Below, piece after piece: positions 1-7,555 of a DNA stretch of 23,891 bases. Location of the stretch: positions 1-23,891 of the forward strand of contig RXOD01004335.1 of assembly GCA_005223375.1 (NCBI GenBank). The letters are read 5' to 3'. The stretch comes from Amoebophrya sp. AT5.2 (lineage: Eukaryota > Sar > Dinophyceae > Syndiniales > Amoebophryaceae). Positions within the stretch are counted from its first letter, which is position 1. Each line of letters starts with the position of its first letter. The notes under the pieces were generated by a model that saw nothing but the letters and a program-made list of their open reading frames with translations, was not told the origin of the DNA and made no database searches. A program made the position numbers and the translations under genes.

Positions 1-2164
1 CAGCCGGTGGCCCCGGCGGGGGAAGTTGTAACGGCGTGGAACTCAGCAGCCAGGATCTGCGCGCCCTGGAGGGGGTGCTGCGCTCCGTGCTGGTGGGGGG
101 AGCTGCGGCTGGAGGAGCATACAGTGGGGGATTCGTGGGAGGTGCCAACAGTTTTTTTATTTTTCCATATGGGCGGAGGCGGTACTATATTTCAAAATTT
201 GATCATGTCCACCGCTGTCATGATGCTCCTGGTCTCCTGATCATGATTTCCAATGGATTTGATCATGAACATGATTTCCAATGGATTTGATATAATTATA
301 AATTAATTTCATGATCAGGTTCATCATCGAATCCCTCACTGTCGTTCCCCATCCCGAGTTTTAAGTGGCAGCACGTAACGCCCATCGTGCCGCAGCCGTC
401 CGAGATCGTCGCCGGGGAGATGGGCGGAGAGGAGATTGGGGGGCGGAATCGAGCGTCCGCTTCTACGTCGAGCAGCTTTATGCAGCAACAGCTTCTAGCG
501 CCGGGTAGTTCGGCGCAACGGCAACTTCTTCTGGCAACTTCCAGCGCCGGGGGTAGTTGTAGCTCCTCGTCTGCTGCGGAAATCGCGCACACGCATGCCG
601 CACTGGCCGCGGTCAACGGAACCGTGGTCGTGCTGAAGCTAGACAAGATTGGCCTCAAGGACGCGGAGATTAACCACGGTTGAACCTATTTACTACCTCG
701 CTCAACATCATCTCTAGTTAGTAGCATCGCTAGCAATTGAAGTGCAATACATAGCCGCAAATGAAGTGAGCAGAGAGAAGTAGTATTGCTGTCTTGACGT
801 CGTCGCGCTCTGCTGTGGTGATCGATGTAAATGAGCGACACCGGGTAGTGCCCCCGCATTGGTTGCAGTGGTGCTAGTAGCTAGAGTGAAACAGGTTCTC
901 AATCTCAGTCTCATCTCGTGCTTCGGCTCAGTAAACTTGTGGCGCCTCACTTTTGTGTGGGGTCTTCGACTCGTCTGGTCCAATCGGTGAGTCTTCTCCT
1001 GTGGGTGTAGAAGGGTAGCTTTGTTATATACTTAGTGGAGGAGATGGGATGCTCCTGCACCCTTAAATATAAGTAATTTATAGGTCAACGGCTGCTCTTC
1101 TAAGGAAAGTTACATCGACCCGTTTCTGAACGTGATCGTGACGGACCACCGGCACCAGGTGATCGACGAGCACACCCTTTCCCCCACGTTGTCCGAGAAG
1201 CGCGCCACCCACGTGCACTTCGGGGGGCACGCGGTCTACTTGAGGCTCAGCCTCGAGGACATGCACGCGCTGGGGGCGACCATCTTTTACCCACATGGGC
1301 CGAGGATAATGCATCTTCTTTCGCTTTTTATGGGCTATGCTGGCCGATCCTGTCGTGCCTCTCTTGTGTCTGGCCATCATTGTCACTCGATGTTATTGCC
1401 GATAGCTTACAGCTCTGCCGATGAAGCCAGCTGTCCTGCAGATCCAGACGCGGCTGGATCAAGGACATTGTGCGTCGGGTGCAGCTACAGGCCATCGATG
1501 CCTATAGTAGCTTGCTGATGGGTATCGATCTTCACTTCTTTCAATGCATCCAAGTTTTGGCCCCCTGTGTAAGTACTTATATATTTTTTCAAGAACGGAT
1601 GGAACTGGAAAGTGAAAGATAGAAGTGCGAAGGTGCGTGACGCCATTAAATGGCGTTTGGTTTTAACGGTTCTTGGAGTCCACCGCGTGGACACCTTCTT
1701 CTTGAAAGAAGCCGTTCATCGGATGACGGTGTCCACGCGGTGCGGGAGCTTTAAGAAGGAGGTTGGGGGAGGTTGGGCGATCTCTTTTCTATTTCCTCTG
1801 TCATGACCGCTGCCCCAGGAACACGTGCGTGATGTGCATGCAGCTAGATGGACCAAACCGTGCGATTCGTAGTCCAGTTTCTAAACAAACACAAAGACTA
1901 ATAGAAGTCAGTGCGAAGGAGAACGAGAAGGTGCATTATGAATGGTTTTGTCTTTAAGGGTTCTTCGAGTTCAAGCACTACAAGCCGTTCAAGAAGAAGG
2001 TGTCCACGCGTTGCTGGAGTTTCATGGAGCTGGGCGAGCTTAAGAAGGACACCGACACCGTGCTCGAGATCTATCACAAGCCGACCGACCTAAGGAAGAA
2101 GAAAATAAACCTGCACTCCGTGAAACCGCTCTACCTTCACCTCAAACCAAGCTTCATCAGCTGA
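1..2164 (+). CDS. AIDA: AIDA-like protein (axin interactor, dorsalization-associated family), 5' partial
   Basis: Predicted exons are <1-149, 357-665, 1105-1287 and 1964-2164, all joined in phase 0, giving about 280 residues here; the 5' end lies outside the window. Exon 1 encodes a helix (ELSSQDLRALEGVLRSVL) like the end of the AIDA N-terminal domain. Exon 2 starts SFKWQHVTPIVPQ, then has a Ser/Gly/Gln-rich linker and ends with the start of the C2 domain (VVLKLDKIGLKDAE). Exon 3 continues SYIDPFLNVIVTDHR and ends ALGATIF. Exon 4 gives FEFKHYKPFKKKVSTRCWSF, then LEIYHKPTDLRKKK and KPLYLHLKPSFIS before TGA at 2162. Order and spacing follow the animal AIDA C2 domain closely. In animals the family binds axin and phosphoinositides; the role in a protist is unknown. 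The exon joins are fixed by protein conservation, and none of the three introns can be given GT-AG ends. The family call is firm; the exact splice bases are uncertain by the length of the flanking repeats. Confidence 0.85.
150..356 (+). other. AIDA intron 1, non-GT-AG, flanked by a 6-bp direct repeat
   Basis: The coding sequence resumes as A-N-S-F-K-W-Q-H only if the sequence between the two copies of AGTTTT (starting at 150 and at 357) is removed. Because the repeat is shared, the cut can slide by up to 6 bases (exon 1 ending 149-155, exon 2 starting 357-363), but no position gives both GT and AG ends. The 207-bp intron is AT-rich and holds a 28-bp-period tandem repeat. Confidence 0.6.
242..291 (+). 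repeat. Two-copy tandem repeat inside AIDA intron 1
   Basis: A 22-bp unit beginning CATGATTTCCAATGG occurs at 242-263 and again at 270-291, a 28-bp period. Further TGATCATGA-like words surround it (around 198-240 and 310-316), so the intron body is built of related short words. No coding potential is seen. Confidence 0.8.
666..1104 (+). mobile_element. AIDA intron 2, introner-like, non-GT-AG, with inverted repeats near its ends
   Basis: Removing 666-1104 joins GLKDA to ESYIDPF, the spacing expected from the AIDA C2 domain. Both junctions carry GGA (665-667 and 1104-1106), so the cut can slide by 3 bases; the best reading has GA...AG ends. An imperfect inverted repeat lies just inside: 677-695 (CGGTTGAACCTATTTACTA) against the complement of 1070-1091 (CCGTTGACCTATAAATTAC on the other strand). 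A flanking duplication plus inverted repeats is the layout of introner elements. No encoded protein is seen. Confidence 0.6.
1612..1760 (+). pseudogene. Decayed copy of the next AIDA exon and its upstream intron end, inside intron 3
   Basis: This segment parallels 1905-2060. Shared blocks include the intron tail (GTGCGAAGG, a GGTTTT run), GGTTCTTSGAGT at the exon start, GCCGTTCA, GGTGTCCACGCG and TTAAGAAGGA. In translation, VSTRCGSFKKE mirrors VSTRCWSF...LKKD of the real exon. The part encoding the FKHYKP motif is replaced by sequence that forms an inverted repeat. It looks like a partial tandem duplication that then rearranged. Whether it is ever spliced into mRNA cannot be seen. Confidence 0.6.
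1681..1742 (+). repeat. Perfect 15-bp inverted repeat (stem-loop) in the decayed exon copy
   Basis: 1681-1695 (CACCGCGTGGACACC) is exactly complementary to 1728-1742 (GGTGTCCACGCGGTG), with a 32-base loop that itself contains a small hairpin (CTTCTT...AAAGAAG). The right arm is the conserved VSTRC-coding stretch of the AIDA exon; the left arm is an inverted copy that replaced the normal exon sequence. Confidence 0.85.
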
Positions 2165-2514
2165 AGATATCGATTATAAAATATCGACACAGGAATAGGA
2201 TCGATAGCGGAAGGACCAGCTAGGGTTCCAATGCCCGCTGCCGCAGCACCCGAGGACCATAAGGAGTCGAGCTCCATACTGTTTGTCTCTGAAAAATTCG
2301 AAAGACATAAGATCCGGTATATTTCACTGATACAAAATATTTCTTCATCTGTGGGAGCTGTTGAATTTGCCAACTTGGAGAATATACTACCTACTCAGAT
2401 CTAGATCCACCGGATCCCGAACCCGATCCCCATCCCGTTCCGCTCCGCGTGCAAATTGAACTTGATCCAATTTTGTTTAAACCTGATTGATCCTTTCCTT
2501 TAAACTTCGTAGAT

Positions 2515-2550
2515 CCAATTAATTTGGCTGCTCCAATTAATTTAGCTGCC
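2515..2550 (+). repeat. 18-bp tandem duplication
   Basis: CCAATTAATTTGGCTGCT at 2515-2532 is followed directly by CCAATTAATTTAGCTGCC at 2533-2550, 16 of 18 bases alike. Confidence 0.85.
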
Positions 2551-2594
2551 TTTTCGCTTCTTCAGAGACACAGCGAGTCTGCTTTAGTATCAAA

Positions 2595-2746
2595 ACTAGC
2601 TAGAAGAAGTATTTTGCAAACCGGTTGAGCCGAAGCCGAGACTTTCATCATCAGCAAAGAAGCACCAGATACTAGCTAGAAGTTTTTTGCCAATGCCAAC
2701 CGGTTGAGCCGAAGCCGAGACTTTCATCATCAGCAAAGAAGCACCA
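2595..2746 (+). repeat. About 75-bp tandem duplication
   Basis: Units run 2595-2667 and 2671-2746. Both start ACTAGCTAGAAG, and both end with the same 49 bp (2619-2667 and 2698-2746) beginning AACCGGTTGAGCCGAAGCCG and ending AAAGAAGCACCA. Only the T-rich middle differs. It lies about 160 bp upstream of the next start codon, so it could affect transcription or simply be a young duplication. Confidence 0.9.
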
Positions 2747-2906
2747 AGCTGCAAGTCAAAACTCAGATAGATACCGCGTGAGCGAGCGGGTATAGTGTTA
2801 TATAGGAGCCCAGTATATTTCTACTTGGCGTTGACATTGGATCGGAGTCGGTTTCGGAAGTAGAAGTTTAAGTTTTAAATATCGGCTCCATCGGTGCTTT
2901 ATCAAC

Positions 2907-4415
2907 ATGGCACGCCAGCAGACGGTTTATTGTTCGTCGCTTCTCCTGCTCGCGCTTCTACGTTTTGACGTGGCGGCGGTTTTGGTTACTGGCGCGCCCT
3001 CGACACGTGGATTACCAGCGCCAGCGCCTACTGCACCTGCAGCGCCCTCTGCGCGCCAAGTGCCGGCACCTGCAGTGCCCGTCGAGCCGTCCCCGGTTCA
3101 GCGAGCCGAGGCGTTTTGTCTCGACGTGCTGCACGCGCCTTCCCTCCGCAAGCGGTTCGCATCGCGGGCCACGGCGCCCGAACTCGACGAGGCCGTCTTC
3201 CGCGCGGCCTTTGGGCCGCTCTGGTCCTCACGAAGAAGTGCAACTGACGAAGAAGGAGATAGCGCGGATACAGAACTGGATGGCGATGAGGGGGAGGCAG
3301 ACGCAGACCTGGACAGCACCGTGAAGAAGGATATTGCCCGGCTCGACGCGCTGCGGCTGCTGGAGGGGAGCAGAGCCGCCCACCGGCGGCTGGCGAACCA
3401 ATGCGCGGACAGGCTCGCGAGAGCATGGAGCGAGGTCTGGGAAGGTATTGGAAGACGACCGGGGTCCGGGCTGGTCTACACTTTTCTGTACGAGGCGGAC
3501 TACCTCGAATTTGCCGGGAGTTTCCTTGACCTACAGAAGGACAGCGCGCACCAGGACCAGCGAGAGGTTGTGCGGTTGTCGGAAGCAGGGGCTGCGATTA
3601 TGGGTGTGCGGGAGCAGGGGCTGCGGGTCCGCAGATACGTGAACCGCTTGCTCGTGGTCGTGGGAGCGGTTCTCGACCCGGAAATCGTCTTGGAGGAGGG
3701 GCTCGCGCTCAAGGACCTCATGGACTGGACGCTCGCCGAGAAACGTAAGAGGGAAGGGGTCAACATACTCACAAGTCACGATACCTGTTTATTTCCCCAT
3801 CTCCTTCTTGAGAATAGGGGCCAGGGTCGTTCTCGTTTCCCACTGGAAGGTCTTGCGCCTGTCGATGTCAGTTCGTTGGTGCACTCATTGGGCCCTTCCG
3901 CTTCCTCCGGGCTTGACGAGAACTGGGCGCTGTGGTACTGGGCCGGGCGGCCCAGGCCCGCGACGGCCCAGTCCCACAGCGCCCTGTTCTTGCGCAAGAC
4001 CTTTCTGTGGAAAACGATCGTAGGGATAAAGGGCGCAGCCGGCCCAGACGTGGACAGGTACAGGAAAACACTGTCGCAGTGGTTCATGCGAAGCGCAAAC
4101 ATCGAGCCACGGGGCGAGGCGTCAGGGGGCCGCTCTGGGCTCGATCCGCAGGCGGGCGTCTACTCCAGCCAACGTGAAAACGAGCGTCTACTCGCAGTCG
4201 TCGCCAAGGTGCATGAGAGCGAGAGGGAGCTGGTGGAGCCCTGGGCGCCGCCGTACGCTCTGGAGCGTGTTGACACCACTTCGACGTCGCGCTCAAGGTC
4301 GCAGCCGGCTGGAGAAGTAAACGGAGCTGTCTTTGATATTGCGGGCGGAGATCGTGGTGAGCGTGAAACTTCTTCTTACCCTTCCGCTGCCTCGGTAAAG
4401 CCCGACTCAGGATAG
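2907..4415 (+). CDS. Secretory/targeting-signal N-terminal ORF, probably the first exon of the nucleotidyltransferase gene
   Basis: The ORF starts at ATG 2907 (context ATCAACATGGC) and reads 502 codons to TAG at 4413. Residues 1-30 look like a signal peptide: basic start, then SSLLLLALL, then VLVTGAPS. A Pro/Ala-rich stretch follows (residues 31-65), then an acidic patch (TELDGDEGEADADLDS, around residue 125). The remainder is largely helical with no recognised domain, and the last 40 residues are Ser/Arg-rich. The next ORF continues in the same frame right after the TAG. A 99-bp GT-AG intron (4317-4415), phase 0, would remove the stop and join GDE-type tail residue Glu470 to GYIGLAIP of the nucleotidyltransferase. 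I therefore favour one gene of about 1448 residues. The alternative is two genes only a few tens of bases apart. No function is assigned to this part on its own. Confidence 0.65.
   Translation: MARQQTVYCSSLLLLALLRFDVAAVLVTGAPSTRGLPAPAPTAPAAPSARQVPAPAVPVEPSPVQRAEAFCLDVLHAPSLRKRFASRATAPELDEAVFRAAFGPLWSSRRSATDEEGDSADTELDGDEGEADADLDSTVKKDIARLDALRLLEGSRAAHRRLANQCADRLARAWSEVWEGIGRRPGSGLVYTFLYEADYLEFAGSFLDLQKDSAHQDQREVVRLSEAGAAIMGVREQGLRVRRYVNRLLVVVGAVLDPEIVLEEGLALKDLMDWTLAEKRKREGVNILTSHDTCLFPHLLLENRGQGRSRFPLEGLAPVDVSSLVHSLGPSASSGLDENWALWYWAGRPRPATAQSHSALFLRKTFLWKTIVGIKGAAGPDVDRYRKTLSQWFMRSANIEPRGEASGGRSGLDPQAGVYSSQRENERLLAVVAKVHESERELVEPWAPPYALERVDTTSTSRSRSQPAGEVNGAVFDIAGGDRGERETSSYPSAASVKPDSG
4317..4415 (+). 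other. Predicted 99-bp GT-AG intron carrying the in-frame TAG
   Basis: It starts GTAAACGG at 4317, directly after codon GAA, and ends GACTCAGGATAG at 4415. It is a multiple of three and phase 0, so only the terminal TAG betrays it in the reading frame. A pyrimidine-rich run (CTTCTTCTTACCCTTCC) lies about 30 bases upstream of the acceptor. A shorter GTAAAG...GATAG option at 4395 is probably too small. No transcript evidence is available here. Confidence 0.45.
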
Positions 4416-4439
4416 GGATACATCGGGTTGGCGATACCG

Positions 4440-7352
4440 ATGCGGAAAGGACCGGCGCAAGAACGTGACGACCGACATGGTTATTTGCCCGATTGGTGGT
4501 TTTTTTCCCGCGCCGACGCGGAGGCGGTTTGCCGCGACTTGGCCCCGGCGCTCTCCGCGTCCGCGGAGGGGGACGATCTCGCTCCTCTGCGACCGTCGTA
4601 TGCGCTCGCGCGTCGCCGCGTCCCGTTCGTACGCGACCTGCCCGCGAGAGACAGGCTCCTGTTGCTCTTGTTGTTAACGGTCCGGTGGGTTGTGGTTAAC
4701 CACTGGCGGCAGCAGCAGTACGACAGTGCGGGGACGACCTCCTCTGGCGAGGAGGCCCTGATCGCTAGGCTGAGAGCGATCGGGCCGGCGGATCTTTTTC
4801 AAGCAATGGAATGGGGGATCGTCAGTGACACATGGAATGGCGTATCTTTTTCAAGCAATGGAATGAGGTCAGGTCAGGTCGGGGTGGGCGAGAAGGAATG
4901 GATGGATGCGAAGGGATGGATGGATGCTGCCCTCCGCTCACCCGACAGATACAGTCTTTCCTGGATAGTATTCAATTTAAGCGCCACACCCGCAGTCGCA
5001 GCCGCCGAAAGCCAAAACGTTCGGTTGCATTTACGCCAGCAGAAGGGAGCAGCCGCGGCCGAGGCGGTTCAGAAGCGCATTTGCCGGGACCACTTTGGAA
5101 TTTATCATAAAGATGATCGTCTTGCGCGGCCGGCGAATTATGTCCCGAATAATTCGTCCTTGTACGCCCCCGCCCGTGTGCGAGGGGCACTGCTGGCCGG
5201 GGGGACCATCCAGCACAGCGGATTGGCATTGGTAGCCGCGCACCCCGCCGTAGTTCGGACGATGCGCAGATATTTCGCAAGCCACGTCCTGCGACAAGAG
5301 GGGCAGGGGGATTGGGATTGCATCAGTCAAGTAGTGGCCGGGGCGAAGCTCTTTGGATCCGCGGTGTCTGGGTTCGGGACGCGGCACTCGGATCTCGACG
5401 TGAGTTTCGAGCTGCCTCAGCAGGTTTTAGATTTAGACCGCTTCTCCGCGGCCGGGGCCAGCTCATGCGTCTTGGAGTCCCTGCCCGAGGGCGAAAACTG
5501 GATTAACGAGAGCTTCGGACCGGGTCGGGATCGGGCGCGCGTTTTCTACAAGAGCAAACTCGGAGAAGACCTCCAGATTGACGGCGGAGGCGACAACGTC
5601 GAGGAGGACGATGGTGCTGCGGCTGGGTACAATTCTCTGCCCCCGAGTTGGCGCGACACCGTCTTCGCGCACCATATGGGGAGACCGACAAAAATTGGTG
5701 AGACAGCATCCACGCCTCTGCCCGTGCGCTCTGTTGCGGAGCTGGCGTCTGATTTTTGGCCAAAGTTTTGGTTGCTCGAGAACGTGGTCAAGCGGCTTTT
5801 CGAGACGCGCGATGGCGCAATAATGGTGGCTTCGCAAAAAAAGAGAAGCGGGGAAGTGTGGATGTCGTGGCTCAGCTGTGAGATCCAGTACAGCACAGGA
5901 AGCGGTCACTTGATCGGCAAAGCGAAGGTGGCGGTCCGCAAAGGCCTGCTGGACATGGAGATGGGCGCTGACGGGGATTCGGATAGGTACCCGGGGTTTG
6001 TCGTGTTCAACCTTGATCTTGTGGTCGCACGGTTTGACGAGGTTGCGCAGACCAAGCTCAGGGCCCTGCAGTCGCTCGCCGTGGTAAGCCCGGTGATCCG
6101 GGACGCGGCGAGGCTCTTTCTGACCTTCGCGAAGGCGCAAAACGCAGCCGGCACGTTGTCGCCGGAGACGCAATTTGCCGCAATGCCGACCTTCCGGTTT
6201 CTGCTCGTTTTCATCGATTTCTTGCTCGCCCGGCAATACGTCGTCAAGAGCGAGGTTGCGAACGCGCACCTGCAAAACGGGGCCAGCATGGAGAATGGCG
6301 ACTTGTCGGAGGTAACAACTCCAGGACCTGCACGCGTCGTGCGAGGTTTCGCGCTGCATCCCCGGTACAAGCAGGAAGCGAGCGAACTGAGGCAGAACGC
6401 GAGTGTGCTCCTTTTGTCTGAGTTTGTCAGCGACTTCGCGTGCAGCATTGCCGAAGTGCTGGCGTCGCCTACTTCAACCGGATCGGATGCCTTCGCGCTG
6501 CCCGGACAGGCGCTCGCGCTGTTGGAGGCCTGTAAAAATCGGATGCCCAAACGAACCACCAGGCTGTCGCGCGACACGTTGTACGAGGTACGGAGGAACG
6601 AGCATGCCCGTCCGGAGCGCTACCAGAGCAGCAGCTACCGGGCCGACAACCCCTGGGAGATCGGAATTGAGGGCGGCCGAAGCGAGCCAGAGTACTTGCG
6701 CGCCCGCCCGATATGCGCTGCGTACCCGTTTGCGCTGTGGACCCGGGACTTGTGGCTTCTCACGACGGAAGAAACCGCGGCTTCTCAGACGAATTCTGCA
6801 CAAAATCCGTACAAGTTCATGGACCCCATGCCGCGGCTGCTTCCGATGCTGCGCGCGTTTCGGCAGTTGCTCGTTGCTCCGTCGGGGGCGGCGACTGGCA
6901 GCAGCAGCTTTTCGTGCGGAGGAGGTTCCCGCTCGAGCAGCAGTTTCTCTTCCTGTGAGCAGGGCGGTGCAGCCTCGTCGCCTTCCAGTAGCGGATTTTA
7001 CGCGGGAGAAGGAGGGCAGCAGCCCAACTACTGGCCCGGTCCCGGAGCGTCTCTCGCGGGACCAAGTGGGTCCTACGCGGCGGGACCAAGTGCGCCCTAC
7101 ATACAAATGCGCGTGCCATTCTCCGGGGCCGGCACCGGCTCCCTCGATTCGATCACGGAGGGGTTGTATTCGCAGCTGGTTCGGTTCGGAGGGCCATGGG
7201 CCCCCTGGTTTGGTTCGGAGGGCGGCCCTGCTTCCGGAGGTTGGACCGATGGACCCCTTGGTTGGCCCTACAGGAACAAAAAAAACCGGAACTGGCGAAA
7301 TAGGAACAAAAAAAACTTGGCGAAATTCCAGCGGAACTACAGGAAAAATTAA
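4440..7352 (+). CDS. Cid1/TUTase-like nucleotidyltransferase (non-canonical poly(A)/poly(U) polymerase family)
   Basis: Open from 4416 to TAA at 7350; the first ATG is 4440, giving 970 residues if it stands alone. Numbered from that ATG, the polymerase-beta-type catalytic site is clear: LFGSAVSGFGTRHSDLDV, with G306-S307 and metal-binding D318 and D320, and the third carboxylate D526 in VVFNLDLVVARF. VSPVIRDAARLFLTFAKAQN then matches the start of the central domain, FRFLLVFIDFLL its later helix, and NPWEIGIEGGR the PAP-associated domain. The family adds A or U to RNA 3' ends. An insert of about 120 residues separates the two catalytic motifs. The C-terminus is Gly/Ser/Pro-rich and ends in a Lys/Arg/Asn tail, a possible RNA-binding tail. 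The choice between A and U cannot be read from sequence. If joined to the upstream ORF, the enzyme would carry a targeting signal, suggesting an organelle or the secretory route. Confidence 0.8.
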   Translation: MRKGPAQERDDRHGYLPDWWFFSRADAEAVCRDLAPALSASAEGDDLAPLRPSYALARRRVPFVRDLPARDRLLLLLLLTVRWVVVNHWRQQQYDSAGTTSSGEEALIARLRAIGPADLFQAMEWGIVSDTWNGVSFSSNGMRSGQVGVGEKEWMDAKGWMDAALRSPDRYSLSWIVFNLSATPAVAAAESQNVRLHLRQQKGAAAAEAVQKRICRDHFGIYHKDDRLARPANYVPNNSSLYAPARVRGALLAGGTIQHSGLALVAAHPAVVRTMRRYFASHVLRQEGQGDWDCISQVVAGAKLFGSAVSGFGTRHSDLDVSFELPQQVLDLDRFSAAGASSCVLESLPEGENWINESFGPGRDRARVFYKSKLGEDLQIDGGGDNVEEDDGAAAGYNSLPPSWRDTVFAHHMGRPTKIGETASTPLPVRSVAELASDFWPKFWLLENVVKRLFETRDGAIMVASQKKRSGEVWMSWLSCEIQYSTGSGHLIGKAKVAVRKGLLDMEMGADGDSDRYPGFVVFNLDLVVARFDEVAQTKLRALQSLAVVSPVIRDAARLFLTFAKAQNAAGTLSPETQFAAMPTFRFLLVFIDFLLARQYVVKSEVANAHLQNGASMENGDLSEVTTPGPARVVRGFALHPRYKQEASELRQNASVLLLSEFVSDFACSIAEVLASPTSTGSDAFALPGQALALLEACKNRMPKRTTRLSRDTLYEVRRNEHARPERYQSSSYRADNPWEIGIEGGRSEPEYLRARPICAAYPFALWTRDLWLLTTEETAASQTNSAQNPYKFMDPMPRLLPMLRAFRQLLVAPSGAATGSSSFSCGGGSRSSSSFSSCEQGGAASSPSSSGFYAGEGGQQPNYWPGPGASLAGPSGSYAAGPSAPYIQMRVPFSGAGTGSLDSITEGLYSQLVRFGGPWAPWFGSEGGPASGGWTDGPLGWPYRNKKNRNWRNRNKKNLAKFQRNYRKN
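4792..4865 (+). repeat. 22-bp direct repeat within the nucleotidyltransferase ORF, 52-bp period
   Basis: ATCTTTTTCAAGCAATGGAA plus TG occurs exactly at 4792-4813 and 4844-4865. The 52-bp period is not a multiple of three, so the copies are read in different frames (DLFQAMEW and VSFSSNGM). Just downstream are AGGTC repeats (about 4866-4882) and a duplicated GGATGGATG (about 4899-4925). The stretch interrupts otherwise GC-rich coding sequence and may be a recent insertion or an unrecognised in-frame intron. Confidence 0.8.
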
Positions 7353-7555
7353 TACGGCAACAGAAGCACTAGTATGAAAGTGGGTTGACGGCAGAGTAGC
7401 GAAGCATTTGGGATTTTTTTTGGGCAGACACCGGAAGCTTGCGCGAAAAGTTATTGAAGCTTGCGCAACGGATACTAGTGGCTTGCGATTCTAGAGCGTG
7501 CGCGAAAAGTGGATACTTGACGTTGCTGACGGCGACTGCAGGAACAAATAATACG
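7266..7555 (+). repeat. Degenerate repeats at the 3' end of the nucleotidyltransferase gene
   Basis: Units resembling AGGAACAAAAAAAAC recur near 7271 and 7303 and encode the basic RNKKN tail. A related 17-bp word, CAGGAAAAATTAATACG at 7340-7356 spanning the stop codon, recurs as CAGGAACAAATAATACG at 7539-7555 (15 of 17 alike). The two 17-mers bracket 182 bp. Inside, GCGCGAAAAGT recurs at about 7441 and 7502. Confidence 0.65.

Larger units (their letters stand above)
1288..1963 (+). mobile_element. AIDA intron 3, introner-like, non-GT-AG, with inverted repeats
   Basis: The C2 domain requires ATIF to join FEFKHYKP, placing the intron between TTT at 1285-1287 and TTC at 1964. The junctions share a T-rich TTYTT word and no in-frame GT-AG option exists. 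Near the ends, 1306-1319 (ATAATGCATCTTCT) is matched by the complement of 1926-1939 (ATAATGCACCTTCT), 13 of 14 bases. At 676 bp it is the longest intron here apart from the unresolved 18362 gap. It contains a decayed copy of the following exon at about 1612-1760 and a segment related to 21487-21575. Confidence 0.6.
2165..2906. other. Intergenic region between AIDA and the next gene
   Basis: No convincing coding sequence was found on either strand. It holds two tandem duplications (2515-2550 and 2595-2746) and, near 2770-2900, a mixed-composition stretch that would contain the 5' end of the downstream transcript. No TATA-like or other promoter element can be assigned with confidence. Confidence 0.5.

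Noticed and set aside
2595..2746. CRISPR-like repeat-spacer pattern
   Set aside because: Only two copies, near-continuous tandem duplication, eukaryotic context.
5463..6359. 298-codon open frame on the - strand
   Set aside because: It lies antisense to the catalytic part of the nucleotidyltransferase, has low-complexity His/Arg/Leu-rich translation and no recognisable motif; typical shadow of a GC-rich coding strand.
6403..7377. 324-codon + strand frame overlapping the nucleotidyltransferase
   Set aside because: Arg/Cys-rich translation in a shifted frame of the real gene; the real frame carries the conserved central and PAP-associated motifs.
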